41,719 nt of DNA from an uncultured Oscillibacter sp. (GCA_910578935.1 CAJTSM010000023.1:1-41719); one strand, 5' to 3'. Shown: positions 14,591-22,818, numbered from the stretch's first letter. A program made the numbers and translations. The notes: a model not told the origin generated them from the sequence alone.

Positions 14591-15682
14591 ATGAATCACT
14601 ACCTTGCCATAGCCGCCGCCCTGGAGGCGGAAAACCTGGACGCCGTCCTCCTCACTGGGGAGGCCAACCGCTTTTACGCCTCCGGCTTTTTCACCCCCGG
14701 CGCCGACGCCACGGCTCTTGTAACCCGAAAAAACGCCGTGTTTCTCACCGACGCCCGGTACACGGAAGCCGCCGCCCGCCATCTGGACGGGGTGGAGCTC
14801 CGGGAAGTGAGGCCCGGGAAGGGACTGATGGACCAGCTCCGGGAGCTGGTGTTCCTGAAAGGCATCCGCCGCCTGGGCTTTGAGGACGCGGTGATGTCCG
14901 TCCAGTCCTTCCGGCGGCTGGAAAAGGCCCTGTCGGAGGAGGGCCGTCCCACCTGTGCGCTAGTCCCCGCCTCCGAGCCCGTTTTAAAACTCCGGCAGAC
15001 CAAGGACCCGGACGAGCTCGCCGCTATGGAAGCCGCCCAAGGCATTGCCGAGCGGGCGCTGGAAGATATCTTAAAAGAAGTCCGCCCCGGCGTGACGGAG
15101 AGGGAAATTGCCGCCCGGCTCCAGTATCTCATGCTGCACTACGGAGCGTCGGACATGTCCTTTGAGCCCATCGTGGTTTCCGGTCCCAACGGGAGTTTGC
15201 CCCACGGCGTGCCCTCCGGAAAAGAAATACAGGCCGGGGAGTTCGTCACCATGGACTTTGGGTGCATCTACGGGGGCTACTGCTCCGACATGACCCGGAC
15301 CGTGGCGGTGGGGGCTGTGACGGAGGAGATGGAGCGGGTTTACAACACCGTTCTGGCCGCTCAGGAAGCGGGCATCGCCGCCGCCAAAGCCGGAGTTTCC
15401 GGCAAGGCGGTGGATGCTGCCGCCAGGACCGTCATTATAGAGGCGGGCTATGGGGAATACTTCACCCACAGCTTCGGCCACGGGGTGGGCGTGGAAATCC
15501 ACGAAGCCCCCAACGCCGCCTCTTCCAACGAAACCCCCCTCCCCAACGGTGCGGTGATCTCGGCGGAGCCGGGGATTTACATTCCCGGCAAACTGGGCGT
15601 CCGTATTGAGGACGTGATCCTGATTACCCCGGAAGGCTGCCGGAATCTGACAAAGGCCCCCAAAGGCCTGACCGTCCTGTAA
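14591..15682 (+). CDS. Xaa-Pro aminopeptidase (M24 family)
   Basis: Metallopeptidase that removes an N-terminal residue next to proline. 363 residues, the usual length for the short bacterial form. An N-terminal creatinase-like domain (MNHYLAIAAALEAENLDAVLLTGEANRFYASGF) is followed by the pita-bread catalytic domain. The five dinuclear metal ligands are visible: Asp 222 (MDFGC), Asp 233 (CSDMTRT), His 297 (SFGHGVG), Glu 326 (AEPGIY) and Glu 340 (RIEDV). The ribosome binding site is weak (AAAGGA, 12 bases upstream). First gene of a likely operon with the ArsC-like and dihydrouridine synthase genes. Confidence 0.93.
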   Translation: MNHYLAIAAALEAENLDAVLLTGEANRFYASGFFTPGADATALVTRKNAVFLTDARYTEAAARHLDGVELREVRPGKGLMDQLRELVFLKGIRRLGFEDAVMSVQSFRRLEKALSEEGRPTCALVPASEPVLKLRQTKDPDELAAMEAAQGIAERALEDILKEVRPGVTEREIAARLQYLMLHYGASDMSFEPIVVSGPNGSLPHGVPSGKEIQAGEFVTMDFGCIYGGYCSDMTRTVAVGAVTEEMERVYNTVLAAQEAGIAAAKAGVSGKAVDAAARTVIIEAGYGEYFTHSFGHGVGVEIHEAPNAASSNETPLPNGAVISAEPGIYIPGKLGVRIEDVILITPEGCRNLTKAPKGLTVL

Positions 15683-15700
15683 CACAAAGGAGGAATTCCC

Positions 15701-16051
15701 ATGCTCATGCTCTGGTACCCCAAGTGCTCCACCTGCCAGAAGGCGAAAAAATGGCTGGATGAAAAGGGCCTGGACTGCAAAGTCCGGGACATCAAGCTGG
15801 AGAACCCCACGGCGGAGGAGCTCCGCGGCTGGCAGCAGGCCAGCGGCCTGCCTCTGAAGCGCTTTTTCAACACCAGCGGCCTCCAGTACAAGGCCCTGGG
15901 CCTGAAGGACAAGCTCCCCGGCATGAATGAGGAGGAGCAACTGGCCCTGCTGGCCACCGACGGGATGCTGGTAAAACGGCCCATTCTGGTGGGGGACGGC
16001 TTTGTCCTCACCGGCTTCAAGCCCCAGGAGTGGGAGGAACATCTGGGATGA
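15701..16051 (+). CDS. ArsC/Spx-family thioredoxin-fold protein
   Basis: A 116-residue protein of the ArsC/Spx/MgsR group. MLMLWYPKCSTCQKAKKWLDEKGLDCKVRDIKLENPTAEEL has the CxxC pair at the start of the first helix, and LVKRPILVGDGFVLTGFKPQEWEEHL is the family's C-terminal block. Members are either arsenate-reductase-like or RNA-polymerase-binding redox regulators. The lack of arsenic genes nearby leaves the role open. Start ATG 15701 has AAAGGAGG seven bases upstream; the stop overlaps the next start (ATGA). Confidence 0.88.
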   Translation: MLMLWYPKCSTCQKAKKWLDEKGLDCKVRDIKLENPTAEELRGWQQASGLPLKRFFNTSGLQYKALGLKDKLPGMNEEEQLALLATDGMLVKRPILVGDGFVLTGFKPQEWEEHLG

Positions 16052-17025
16052 TTACCCGATTCGATTTCGCCCCCCTGGACGGCATCACAAAGCGGGTCTT
16101 CCGCCAAGTCTGGCGCCGGCACTTCGGCGGGGCGGACCGGTACTTCATCCCCTTTATCTCTCCCACAGACCAGCAGATCATCACCCCCCGGGACCGCCGG
16201 GAGCTGGAGAACCCGGAGGGCCTGCCCCAGGTCCCCCAGGTGATGGCCAAACAGGCGGCGGATTTTGTTTGGGCGGCGGAGGTCCTGGCGGACATGGGCT
16301 ATGTGGAGGTCAACCTGAATCTGGGCTGTCCTTCCGGCACCGTTACGGCCAAGGGGAAGGGTTCCGGACTGCTGATGGACCCGGACCGCCTGGACCGCTT
16401 TTTGGAGCAGGTGTTTTCCGGCACGAGGGTTCCCGTCTCCGTGAAGACCCGGCTGGGCTACCACGTCCCGGAGGAGTTCCCCCGGTTGCTGGAGGTTTTC
16501 AACCGCTATCCCATTGCCTGTCTCACCGTCCACCCCCGGGTCCGGCCGGAGAAGTACCGGGGAGCGGTGCATATGGACCAGTTCGCACGGGCCTGCGCGG
16601 AGAGCAAAAACCCGGTATGCTACAATGGGGACCTAACCTCTGTAGAGGGCGTCCGGGCCCTGGAGGCCCGGTTCCCCCAGCTGGACGCTGCCATGATCGG
16701 CCGGGGGGCCATTGCGGACCCGGCGCTGTTCCGGCGGCTCCGGGGCGGGGCCGCCGCCACGAAGGAAGAGCTCCAGGCGTTCACTTCGGAGCTCTACCGG
16801 GCATACCGGGACTTTTACGCCCAGACCGCCCCCGACGGACAGGCCGCTCCTGCCTCCCAGCGGATGAAGGAAGTGTGGTTTTATCTGATTCACCTGTTTG
16901 AAAACGGCGAGCGCCTGGGGGGCCGGATGCGCCGCTCCCGGGGCCCGAAAGCCTATGAGGAGCTGGAAGCCCAGATTTTCCAGGAGCTGGAGCTTCTGGA
17001 CGCCCCTCAGGGAGAATTGGCATAA
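16048..17025 (+). CDS. dus: tRNA-dihydrouridine synthase
   Basis: Flavin-dependent enzyme that reduces uridine to dihydrouridine in tRNA D-loops. The 325-residue protein has the TIM-barrel FMN-binding start (FAPLDGITKRVFRQVWRRHFGG), QVMAKQAADFVWAAEVLADMGYVEVNLNLGCPSGTVTAKGKGSGLL with the catalytic Cys 94, VSVKTRLGY, LTVHPRVRPEKYRG, CYNGDLTS and AAMIGRGAIADPALF. The start ATG 16048 overlaps the previous stop (ATGA), which supports translational coupling. Ends before a good terminator. Confidence 0.94.
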   Translation: MITRFDFAPLDGITKRVFRQVWRRHFGGADRYFIPFISPTDQQIITPRDRRELENPEGLPQVPQVMAKQAADFVWAAEVLADMGYVEVNLNLGCPSGTVTAKGKGSGLLMDPDRLDRFLEQVFSGTRVPVSVKTRLGYHVPEEFPRLLEVFNRYPIACLTVHPRVRPEKYRGAVHMDQFARACAESKNPVCYNGDLTSVEGVRALEARFPQLDAAMIGRGAIADPALFRRLRGGAAATKEELQAFTSELYRAYRDFYAQTAPDGQAAPASQRMKEVWFYLIHLFENGERLGGRMRRSRGPKAYEELEAQIFQELELLDAPQGELA

Positions 17026-17030
17026 AATGG

Positions 17031-17060
17031 ACGGATCTGCCGAAACGGCGGGTCCGTTTT
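17031..17060 (+). terminator. Terminator after the dihydrouridine synthase gene
   Basis: ACGGATCTGCCG and CGGCGGGTCCGT (17031-17042 with 17046-17057, two G-T pairs), AAA loop, followed by TTTTCCC. Confidence 0.8.
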
Positions 17061-17065
17061 CCCGC

Positions 17066-17094
17066 TTGCCATCCGGCCCGGATTGTGCTACACT
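17066..17094 (+). promoter_or_regulatory. Promoter of the DUF975-type gene
   Basis: TTGCCA (17066-17071), 17-base spacer, TACACT (17089-17094). Confidence 0.7.
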
Positions 17095-17129
17095 AAGGCA
17101 AAGACACCACCACCTTTCAGGAGGTTCTC

Positions 17130-17945
17130 ATGATGACATTCGAACAAATCGACCGGAAAAAATGCAAATGGGAGGCGGCGGAACTGCTGCGGGACGCCCA
17201 GGTTTCTCCCAAAGGCATGACCGCCCTCTACATGGCGCTGGTTCTGGCGCTGGGGCTGATCTCCTCCTTGGCGGACAGCGGCTTCCTGGGTATTTTCATC
17301 TCCATCCTGACCTCTTTGCTGGGCACCGTCCTGGCAGCGGGCTTTGTCTTGTACTGCATGGCTGTCCGCCGGGGGGAGCGGGCGGAATACCTGACGCTGT
17401 TTGACGGATTCTCCTTTGTGGGAAAGCTGATTATGCTGGAAATCATCACCAGCTTTTTCATCTTCCTCTGGACACTGCTTTTCATTGTCCCCGGCATCAT
17501 CGCCGCCTACCGCTACCAATTTGCCCGGTATAACCTCTATGAAAATCCCGGCATCGGCGTCATGGAGGCCCTGGACATGAGCAAGCGGCAGACCCTGGGC
17601 TATAAGTCCCAGCTTTTCATGCTGGACCTGAGTTACATTGGCTGGGTCCTGCTGGCCCGGCTCCCCTCCTCCCTTCTGATCCAGCAGGTGGCTCGGGACG
17701 TCACCGCCGAGATGTTCTACGGTATCCCCGCTCCGGATACATATTTCGGCCTGCCCCTGATCGCCCTGGACCTCATTCTGGGCCTGTGGACGCTGGCGGT
17801 AAACCTCTTCTACTACCCCAATTACATCTGCGTCCAACTGGCTTATTTCGACACCGCCAAGCGGACTTCCGGCGTGGGTCTGGAGGCGGAGCCTCCCCAG
17901 CCCGGCCCCTGGGACGGATGGAATGCCCCGGACGGCTTGAATTGA
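17130..17945 (+). CDS. DUF975-family integral membrane protein
   Basis: A polytopic membrane protein of 271 residues. Visible segments: MTALYMALVLALGLISSLA, GIFISILTSLLGTVLAAGFVLYCMAV, LIMLEIITSFFIFLWTLLFIVPGIIAAYRY, FMLDLSYIGWVLLARLPSSLL and LIALDLILGLWTLAVNLFYYPNY. The sequence IVPGIIAAYRYQFARYNLYENPGIGVMEALDMSKRQTLGYKSQLFMLDLSYIGW is characteristic of the DUF975 family. Function is not established; a membrane organisation or transport accessory role is a guess. Start at ATG 17130, which is followed by a second ATG at 17133; AGGAGG is about six bases upstream of the first. Has its own promoter and terminator. Confidence 0.85.
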   Translation: MMTFEQIDRKKCKWEAAELLRDAQVSPKGMTALYMALVLALGLISSLADSGFLGIFISILTSLLGTVLAAGFVLYCMAVRRGERAEYLTLFDGFSFVGKLIMLEIITSFFIFLWTLLFIVPGIIAAYRYQFARYNLYENPGIGVMEALDMSKRQTLGYKSQLFMLDLSYIGWVLLARLPSSLLIQQVARDVTAEMFYGIPAPDTYFGLPLIALDLILGLWTLAVNLFYYPNYICVQLAYFDTAKRTSGVGLEAEPPQPGPWDGWNAPDGLN

Positions 17946-17958
17946 CCCCTGAAAACCG

Positions 17959-17988
17959 GCCCCCGAGGCGCTTTGCCCCGGGGGCTTT
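17959..17988 (+). terminator. Terminator after the DUF975-type gene
   Basis: GCCCCCGAGGC and GCCCCGGGGGC (17959-17969 with 17975-17985, one mismatch), then TTTCC. Confidence 0.65.
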
Positions 17989-18017
17989 CCCATTCCAAAC
18001 CAGCGGGAGGACGCGCT

Positions 18018-19400
18018 ATGCTGACATATGATCTGGAAACCCGGGAAGGACTTTCCCTCTATGAGTACCTGTACCGCCGGATCCGGGACGATATTTTAAG
18101 CGGGGCCCTGGCGGCGGGGGAACGGCTGCCTTCCAAGCGGGCCTTGGCGGAGCACCTGCGGATATCCGTCATCACCGTGGAAGGGGCCTACCGGCAGTTG
18201 GAGGCGGAAGGCTATGTGGAAGCCCGGCCCCGGCTGGGCTTTTTTGTCTCGCGGGTAGACCGCCGCCTCCCGGCGGCGGAAAAGCACGTATTCCCCGTGG
18301 AAGCGCCTCCCCGGTCTTGGCGGCTGGATTTGAAAAGCGGGCGAACCGATCCGGCTTGTTTCCCCTCCGCCCTTTGGGCCCGGCTGACCCGGCAGGTTCT
18401 CTCGGAGGGGGAACACCTGTCTCCTGTTCCTTCCCAGGGTCTTCCCGCCTTGCGGGAAGCCATTGCCCGGGACCTGCGGGATTTCAAAGGCATGGCGGTG
18501 TCCCCGGAGCAAATCGTCATAGGCGCGGGAGCAGAGTATCTATACCTGCTTCTGGCCCAGCTCCTGGGCAGGAAGGCGGTCTTCGCCCTGGAGGACCCCG
18601 GTTACCCGAAAATTCGCCAGGTCTACGGCAAGTGGGGCGCCGCCTGTCGTCCTATTCCCTTGGACGGCCAGGGCATGGCCTTGGAGCCGCTGTATGCCTC
18701 CGGGGCTACGGCAGTCCATCTCTCTCCCGCTCACCACTACCCCACGGGCATCGTCACCCCCATCGCCCGGCGGCAGGCTCTCCTCCGCTGGGCGGAGGAG
18801 ACGGACGGCATCATCATCGAGGATGACTACGACAGCGAATTTCGCTTTACCGGGCGGCCCATTCCCACTCTTCAAAGCATCGACAGCCGGGGACGGGTCG
18901 TATACATGAACACCTTCTCGCAAACGATTTCTCCCTCCATGCGGGTGGGCTTCATGGTCTTGCCTCCCCGGCTGCTGGACCGCTGGCGGCGGGAGCTGGG
19001 GTTCTATGCCTCCACCGTCCCCGCTTTGGAACAGCAGGTATTGGCCCGGTTTCTGGGGGGCGGCGGATATGAACAGCACCTCTCCCGAATGCGGAAAAAA
19101 TACCGCCTCCTCCGGGAGGCGGTGCTGGAGCGTTTCCGGCTGTGCCCTTTCGCCGCTTCCCTCACTGACCGGGGGGCGGGGCTCCACTTCCTCCTCCGGC
19201 TGAACACGGAGGAAGACGACGAGGCCCTTCGCCAAAAGGCGGAGGGCCTGGGTGTGCGTCTTGGGTTTTTGTCGGAGTACGCCGCACTTCCCAATCCCGC
19301 CTATGCTCACACGCTGGTGGTGAACTATGCGGGGTTGGACACGGCGAGGCTCGGTGAGGCGGAGGCCCTGCTGTCGGAGGTCTTTCCCACCTCCCGCTGA
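18018..19400 (+). CDS. MocR/GabR-type regulator: GntR helix-turn-helix fused to an aminotransferase-like domain, PLP lysine replaced
   Basis: 460 residues. Residues 10-75 are a GntR winged helix (LSLYEYLYRRIRDDILSGALAAGERLPSKRALAEHLRISVITVEGAYRQLEAEGYVEARPRLGFFV). The rest is a fold-type I aminotransferase-like domain (AGAEYLYLLLAQLLG, ALEDPGYPKIRQVY, HYPTGIVTPIARRQALLRWAEETDGIIIEDDYDSEFRF). MocR proteins use bound PLP as effector sensor. The Lys that normally forms the Schiff base sits in TFSK-T-L/I-xP; here the sequence is NTFSQTISPSMRVGF, so residue 302 is Gln. It may bind PLP weakly, sense something else, or be constitutive. Start ATG 18018 has GGGAGG seven bases upstream. Convergent with the ECF transporter gene. 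Confidence 0.9.
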   Translation: MLTYDLETREGLSLYEYLYRRIRDDILSGALAAGERLPSKRALAEHLRISVITVEGAYRQLEAEGYVEARPRLGFFVSRVDRRLPAAEKHVFPVEAPPRSWRLDLKSGRTDPACFPSALWARLTRQVLSEGEHLSPVPSQGLPALREAIARDLRDFKGMAVSPEQIVIGAGAEYLYLLLAQLLGRKAVFALEDPGYPKIRQVYGKWGAACRPIPLDGQGMALEPLYASGATAVHLSPAHHYPTGIVTPIARRQALLRWAEETDGIIIEDDYDSEFRFTGRPIPTLQSIDSRGRVVYMNTFSQTISPSMRVGFMVLPPRLLDRWRRELGFYASTVPALEQQVLARFLGGGGYEQHLSRMRKKYRLLREAVLERFRLCPFAASLTDRGAGLHFLLRLNTEEDDEALRQKAEGLGVRLGFLSEYAALPNPAYAHTLVVNYAGLDTARLGEAEALLSEVFPTSR

Positions 19401-19412
19401 AAAAAGCGCGCT

Positions 19413-19988
19413 TCAGACCATCGGGACTGCCTTCCCGCTCCGGCGGAAGCAGACCAGCCCTGTCCGGTCCAGGGCCACCATTGCCACCGGGATAAGCACC
19501 AGCTGGAGAACGATGCCGGGAATGGCAGTGAGGAAGGCGCCGGAGAGGAACATCTGCCAGGTGAAGGCCTGGCCGGACACGCCGGAGAGAATGACCTGCG
19601 CCACAGCCCAAACGGCACGCCCGCCCAGCATAGCCGTGATGAGGCAGCGGTACAGGGCGGCGACGCACTGCCAGCGGGACCGGGCGTAGAGGAAACCCGC
19701 CAAAAAGCCGTAAGCCGCCAGCTCGAAGGCCATGGCGGTCCCAGCGGGAAACAGGGGCGGCATTCCGAATAGGACAAACCGCAGGGGCGGCAGAATCAGC
19801 CCCACGGCCAGGCCGTATTTCCATCCGCAGAGAAAACCGCACAGCAGCACCGGCAAATGCATGGGGCAAAGCATTTTGCCGATTTGGGGAATCTGCCCGG
19901 TGAAAAAGGGCAGGACCAGGCCCAGCGCCAGTAGCATGGCGGCTGTGGCCAAAGTTTGGAGCGGCTTTAGGGGCTTGCTTTGATTCAT
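19413..19988 (-). CDS. ECF transporter S component, 191 residues
   Basis: Substrate-binding membrane subunit of an energy-coupling-factor vitamin transporter. About five or six hydrophobic segments (LATAAMLLALGLVLPFFTGQIPQIGKMLCPMHLPVLLCGFLCGWKYGLAVGLILPPLRFVLFGMPPLFPAGTAMAFELAAYGFLAGFLY and so on). The IPQIGKMLCPMHLPVLLCGFLCGWKYGL block is typical of this family. The substrate is not fixed by sequence; a MocR-type neighbour makes a B6-type compound possible but this is a guess. The ECF A/A'/T module is not in the window. Start ATG 19988, with AAAGGAG eight bases upstream; earlier in-frame starts lack a site. Confidence 0.87.
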   Translation of the reverse strand: MNQSKPLKPLQTLATAAMLLALGLVLPFFTGQIPQIGKMLCPMHLPVLLCGFLCGWKYGLAVGLILPPLRFVLFGMPPLFPAGTAMAFELAAYGFLAGFLYARSRWQCVAALYRCLITAMLGGRAVWAVAQVILSGVSGQAFTWQMFLSGAFLTAIPGIVLQLVLIPVAMVALDRTGLVCFRRSGKAVPMV

Positions 19989-20065
19989 GGGAAAAACTCC
20001 TTTTGATTCGTTTTCCCGTCTTCTGACAGTCCGCCGCCTTCCTGGCGGCAGGTTGCTTTTACGAT

Positions 20066-20094
20066 AGTATACCATGGGGCTTGGCTTCTGCCAA
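20066..20094 (-). promoter_or_regulatory. Promoter of the ECF S-component gene
   Basis: TTGGCA (20094-20089), 17-base spacer, TATACT (20071-20066) with TGG before it as an extended -10. The leader of about 75 bases contains a GCCGCC/GGCGGC hairpin and no recognised riboswitch. Confidence 0.75.
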
Positions 20095-20102
20095 GTCCTT
20101 TT

Positions 20103-21161
20103 TCAATCGAAAAACCCGGTGGTGTCCACCGCCAGATCCGCCGCCCCTTCCGTGCCGCAGGCGGCGAAATACCGTTCCTCCAGGGTCCGCCATACCCGGT
20201 CGAAGGTAGGATAATAGTCTCCTTCCCGGGCCCGGAGGCGGCGGGTTTGCTCTTCCCGGTCACAGGTGAGGAAAATTTTATAGTCATAGTACTTCGCTAA
20301 AGATGGATGCTGAGAATAGGTGCCCTCCACAATCGTCAGGGGCTCCCACAGCTTCACCGGCTCCTTTAAGCGGCCCGCTTGACAATCATAGGGGCGATAG
20401 GCCGTGCCGCCGTCCCGGCCGGGAAAACACAGCACTTCCTTCCGGAACCGTTCCAGGTCCATATTCCCGGTGGGAATCTCCATCCAGTCCGCCGCCCGCC
20501 TGTCCGGCGGGAGATAGAAATCGTCCATATGAACCACGTCGGAGGAGCAAACCAGCACCCCGGACGCCAGAGCTGCAAAACCGGTTTTCCCGCTGCCGCA
20601 GCGGCCGTCTATGGCGATGAGCACCGTCCTCTCCTGACGGGCCTCCCGGGCCACCTTTTCCAGAGAAACCAGCGCCGGGAGAAACTGGGCAAACTCCTGC
20701 CGCAAAACCCGGTAGTGTGGGGCGTAAGCATTTCGAAAGGTTTCGCTGTGCCGCACCGGCGGACAGCCCTTCCGCCGCCAGAACTCCAGATACTCCCTCA
20801 TACCAGGGACCGGGAGAGAGGACAATTGCTCCAGCTTTTCCAGCAGCCCCGCCTCCGTTCCCTCCGCCAGAGCCATGGTTCGGGTAAACATCCGCCCGAC
20901 CAGCGGCAGTTCCCACAGCGTGGAAAGGGCTTGGGTAATGGGAAGGCGGCACAGACCGTTTCCAATAGGCTCCGGGGACATCACCTCCGCCCCTGCCTCC
21001 TTCCGCTCCGCCAATAGAGCCGCCAGCACCTTGTCCGGGCTCTGGATCATGTGGGCGGGGCCGAACTCGCTCTGATAGGCCAGCTTGGCAAAGTCCCGGG
21101 GCTCCATCAAGGGGTACTTCGCCCAGTGCTTCCGGGCAATTTCAAGAAACTCTTCACTCAC
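20103..21161 (-). CDS. P-loop kinase (uridine kinase-like) with a long N-terminal domain, 352 residues
   Basis: The C-terminal 170 residues resemble uridine/pantothenate-type kinases: VLIAIDGRCGSGKTGFAALASG (Walker A at 186-193), VVHMDDFYLPPDRR (the DDFY motif), then LTIVEGTYSQHPSLAKYYDYKIFLTCDREEQTRRLRAREG. The N-terminal 175 residues (VSEEFLEIARKHWAKYPLMEPRDFAKLAYQSEFGPAHMI..., WELPLVGRMFTRTMALAEGTE, LPVPGMREYLEFWRRKGCPPVRHSETFRNAYAPHYRVL) form an additional helical domain that I cannot assign. Substrate unknown. The GTG at 21161 overlaps the stop of the DUF3842 gene (GTGA) with GGGAG upstream, so the two are translationally coupled. Confidence 0.85.
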   Translation of the reverse strand: MSEEFLEIARKHWAKYPLMEPRDFAKLAYQSEFGPAHMIQSPDKVLAALLAERKEAGAEVMSPEPIGNGLCRLPITQALSTLWELPLVGRMFTRTMALAEGTEAGLLEKLEQLSSLPVPGMREYLEFWRRKGCPPVRHSETFRNAYAPHYRVLRQEFAQFLPALVSLEKVAREARQERTVLIAIDGRCGSGKTGFAALASGVLVCSSDVVHMDDFYLPPDRRAADWMEIPTGNMDLERFRKEVLCFPGRDGGTAYRPYDCQAGRLKEPVKLWEPLTIVEGTYSQHPSLAKYYDYKIFLTCDREEQTRRLRAREGDYYPTFDRVWRTLEERYFAACGTEGAADLAVDTTGFFD

Positions 21162-21583
21162 AGCCCCAGCTCCCTTGCCGCCAAATCCGCCGCTTGGCGC
21201 AGGTACTCCTCCAGGCGGCACTCCTCCACCCCCGCCACGTACACGCCGCAGGAGGAAGAAGGAATCAAAATCTTTACCGCCCCAGCTCCGGAGACGGCGG
21301 AGGCCATGGCGGGGGACACCTCCCCCAGGATTCCGTTGGCCAGCACCATGCCGATAGGCCCCAGGATGACATCCGCCCGGGCGGCGTTGTACACCACGGC
21401 GTTCTCCCCCGTGGCCCCTTGGGCGGCTCCTGCCTTCAGCATGGCGGCGGTGGCCGCCACATTCGTTCCCACGCAGAGGAGGCGGCAGTCCCCCGGCAGG
21501 CGGGGCTTCAGCAGCTTCACCAGCCGACTTCCCACGCCGCCGCCCTGACCGTCCAGAATTAACACGGTGCGAATGGAGCTCAT
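21158..21583 (-). CDS. DUF3842-family protein
   Basis: A 141-residue protein (MSSIRTVLILDGQGGGVGSRLVKLLKPRLPGDCRLLCVGTNVAATAAMLKAGAAQGATGENAVVYNAARADVILGPIGMVLANGILGEVSPAMASAVSGAGAVKILIPSSSCGVYVAGVEECRLEEYLRQAADLAARELGL). It has a glycine-rich beginning reminiscent of a nucleotide-binding fold. The family is common in Clostridia and has no established function. Start ATG 21583 follows GGGAGG, and the gene begins four bases after the aldo/keto reductase stop; its own stop overlaps the kinase start. It therefore sits in a three-gene operon. Confidence 0.85.
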   Translation of the reverse strand: MSSIRTVLILDGQGGGVGSRLVKLLKPRLPGDCRLLCVGTNVAATAAMLKAGAAQGATGENAVVYNAARADVILGPIGMVLANGILGEVSPAMASAVSGAGAVKILIPSSSCGVYVAGVEECRLEEYLRQAADLAARELGL

Positions 21584-21587
21584 ACTC

Positions 21588-22736
21588 TCACCTCCCAAAC
21601 AACTCCGCTGCCTTCGCCATATTCTCCATGACGGGCACGCCGAAGGGACAGCGCTTCTCACAGGCTCCGCACCGGACGCACTCCCCCGCCCCATGGGGCT
21701 GGGCCGCGTAGTGCTCCCGAACGGTTTCCGGAACAGCGCCCTGGGCCAGGGAGAGATTCAGGAACTTGGTCACGTCCGCCACGGCGATGCCCCGGGGACA
21801 AGGGGCGCAGTGGCCGCAGTACATGCAGTGGCCCTTCCAGCTGATCTTCGGGAGGGCCGAAAGAGCGGCGGCATAGTCTCGCTGCGCCTCCGGCGCGTCC
21901 TCAAAGGCGATGCTCCGCTTCAAATCCTCCAGGCTCCGGACCCCGGACATGACACAGGCCACGGCGGGCCGGTCCAGGGCGTACTGGAGGCACTGGAAGT
22001 CCGTCAGGGCCTTCCCCGCCGGGGAAAGGCTGTCGCTGAGCAGGTCCCCGCCGCCGAAGGCCTTCATCACTGTAACGCCCACGCCAAGGCGCTGGCAGGA
22101 CTCATAGAGGGCCTGGCGCTCCGGGTCCATATTCAAAAGCGGGGCGGCGTAGTTCTTGGGAGCCCAGAGCTCCTCTACATCCTCTGAGGCAGGCTGAAGG
22201 TCGTAACAGGGGTTGACGCTGAACATCAACACATCGATGAGCCCGGAGTCCACCGCCGCCTGCGCCGCCTGAGGATTGTGGCTGGAAAGGCCGATGCAGC
22301 CAATCGCGCCCTCCTCCCTCAGCTCTCGGGCATAGGCTATGACAGGACCATTTTTCACTTCTTCCCAATCCGCCAGAGAATCCACATAGTGGACCATGCC
22401 GATCTCCACATGGTCCGTCTCCAGCCGGCGGAGCTGGTCTTCAAATCCCTCCCGGACCTCGGCGATGTCCCGCGTCCGTTTATACTGCCCGTCTTTCCAA
22501 ATGGTGCAGAGATGGGCCTGGAGCACAAATTTTTCCCTCCTCCCCCGAAGAGCCTGCCCGAGGTTTGAGCGGAAACCCGGATTCGGCGCATAGAGATCCA
22601 CGCAGTTTGCGCCCGCCGCCTCCATCACGTCCAGCCACTCCTTGACCTGCTCCGGGGTCTTTTCCAAAAACCCTTCGCAGCCTATGCCGATCTCTCCCAC
22701 CTGAATCCCAGTCCGTCCTAATGTACGGTATCGCAT
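21588..22736 (-). CDS. Aldo/keto reductase with C-terminal 4Fe-4S ferredoxin domain
   Basis: Oxidoreductase of 382 residues. An aldo/keto reductase barrel (MRYRTLGRTGIQVGEIGIGCEGF..., NCVDLYAPNPGFRSNLGQALRGRREKFVLQAHL, HVEIGMVHYVDSLADWEEV, GAIGCIGLSSHNPQAAQAAVDSGLIDVLMFSVNPCYDL, VGVTVMKAFGGGDL) is followed by a two-cluster ferredoxin-like domain with CMYCGHCAPCP and CVRCGACEKRCP. This fused form is common in anaerobes; substrates are mostly unknown. Start ATG 22736; GGAGG is seven bases upstream. First gene of the reductase/DUF3842/kinase operon. Confidence 0.93.
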   Translation of the reverse strand: MRYRTLGRTGIQVGEIGIGCEGFLEKTPEQVKEWLDVMEAAGANCVDLYAPNPGFRSNLGQALRGRREKFVLQAHLCTIWKDGQYKRTRDIAEVREGFEDQLRRLETDHVEIGMVHYVDSLADWEEVKNGPVIAYARELREEGAIGCIGLSSHNPQAAQAAVDSGLIDVLMFSVNPCYDLQPASEDVEELWAPKNYAAPLLNMDPERQALYESCQRLGVGVTVMKAFGGGDLLSDSLSPAGKALTDFQCLQYALDRPAVACVMSGVRSLEDLKRSIAFEDAPEAQRDYAAALSALPKISWKGHCMYCGHCAPCPRGIAVADVTKFLNLSLAQGAVPETVREHYAAQPHGAGECVRCGACEKRCPFGVPVMENMAKAAELFGR

Positions 22737-22787
22737 GGGGATGTACCTCCTTGTCTTTGAAAAACACTCTCACGCTGCCTTTTCCCC

Positions 22788-22818
22788 AGCATAACACTTG
22801 AAGTCCACTTCATGTCAA
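22788..22818 (-). promoter_or_regulatory. MerR-style promoter of the aldo/keto reductase operon
   Basis: TTGACA (22818-22813) and TATGCT (22793-22788) are separated by 19 bases, two more than optimal. The spacer holds a perfect dyad TGAAGT..ACTTCA (22812-22799). An over-long spacer with a dyad inside is the known hallmark of MerR-family activated promoters. No merR gene is in the window. Confidence 0.55.
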
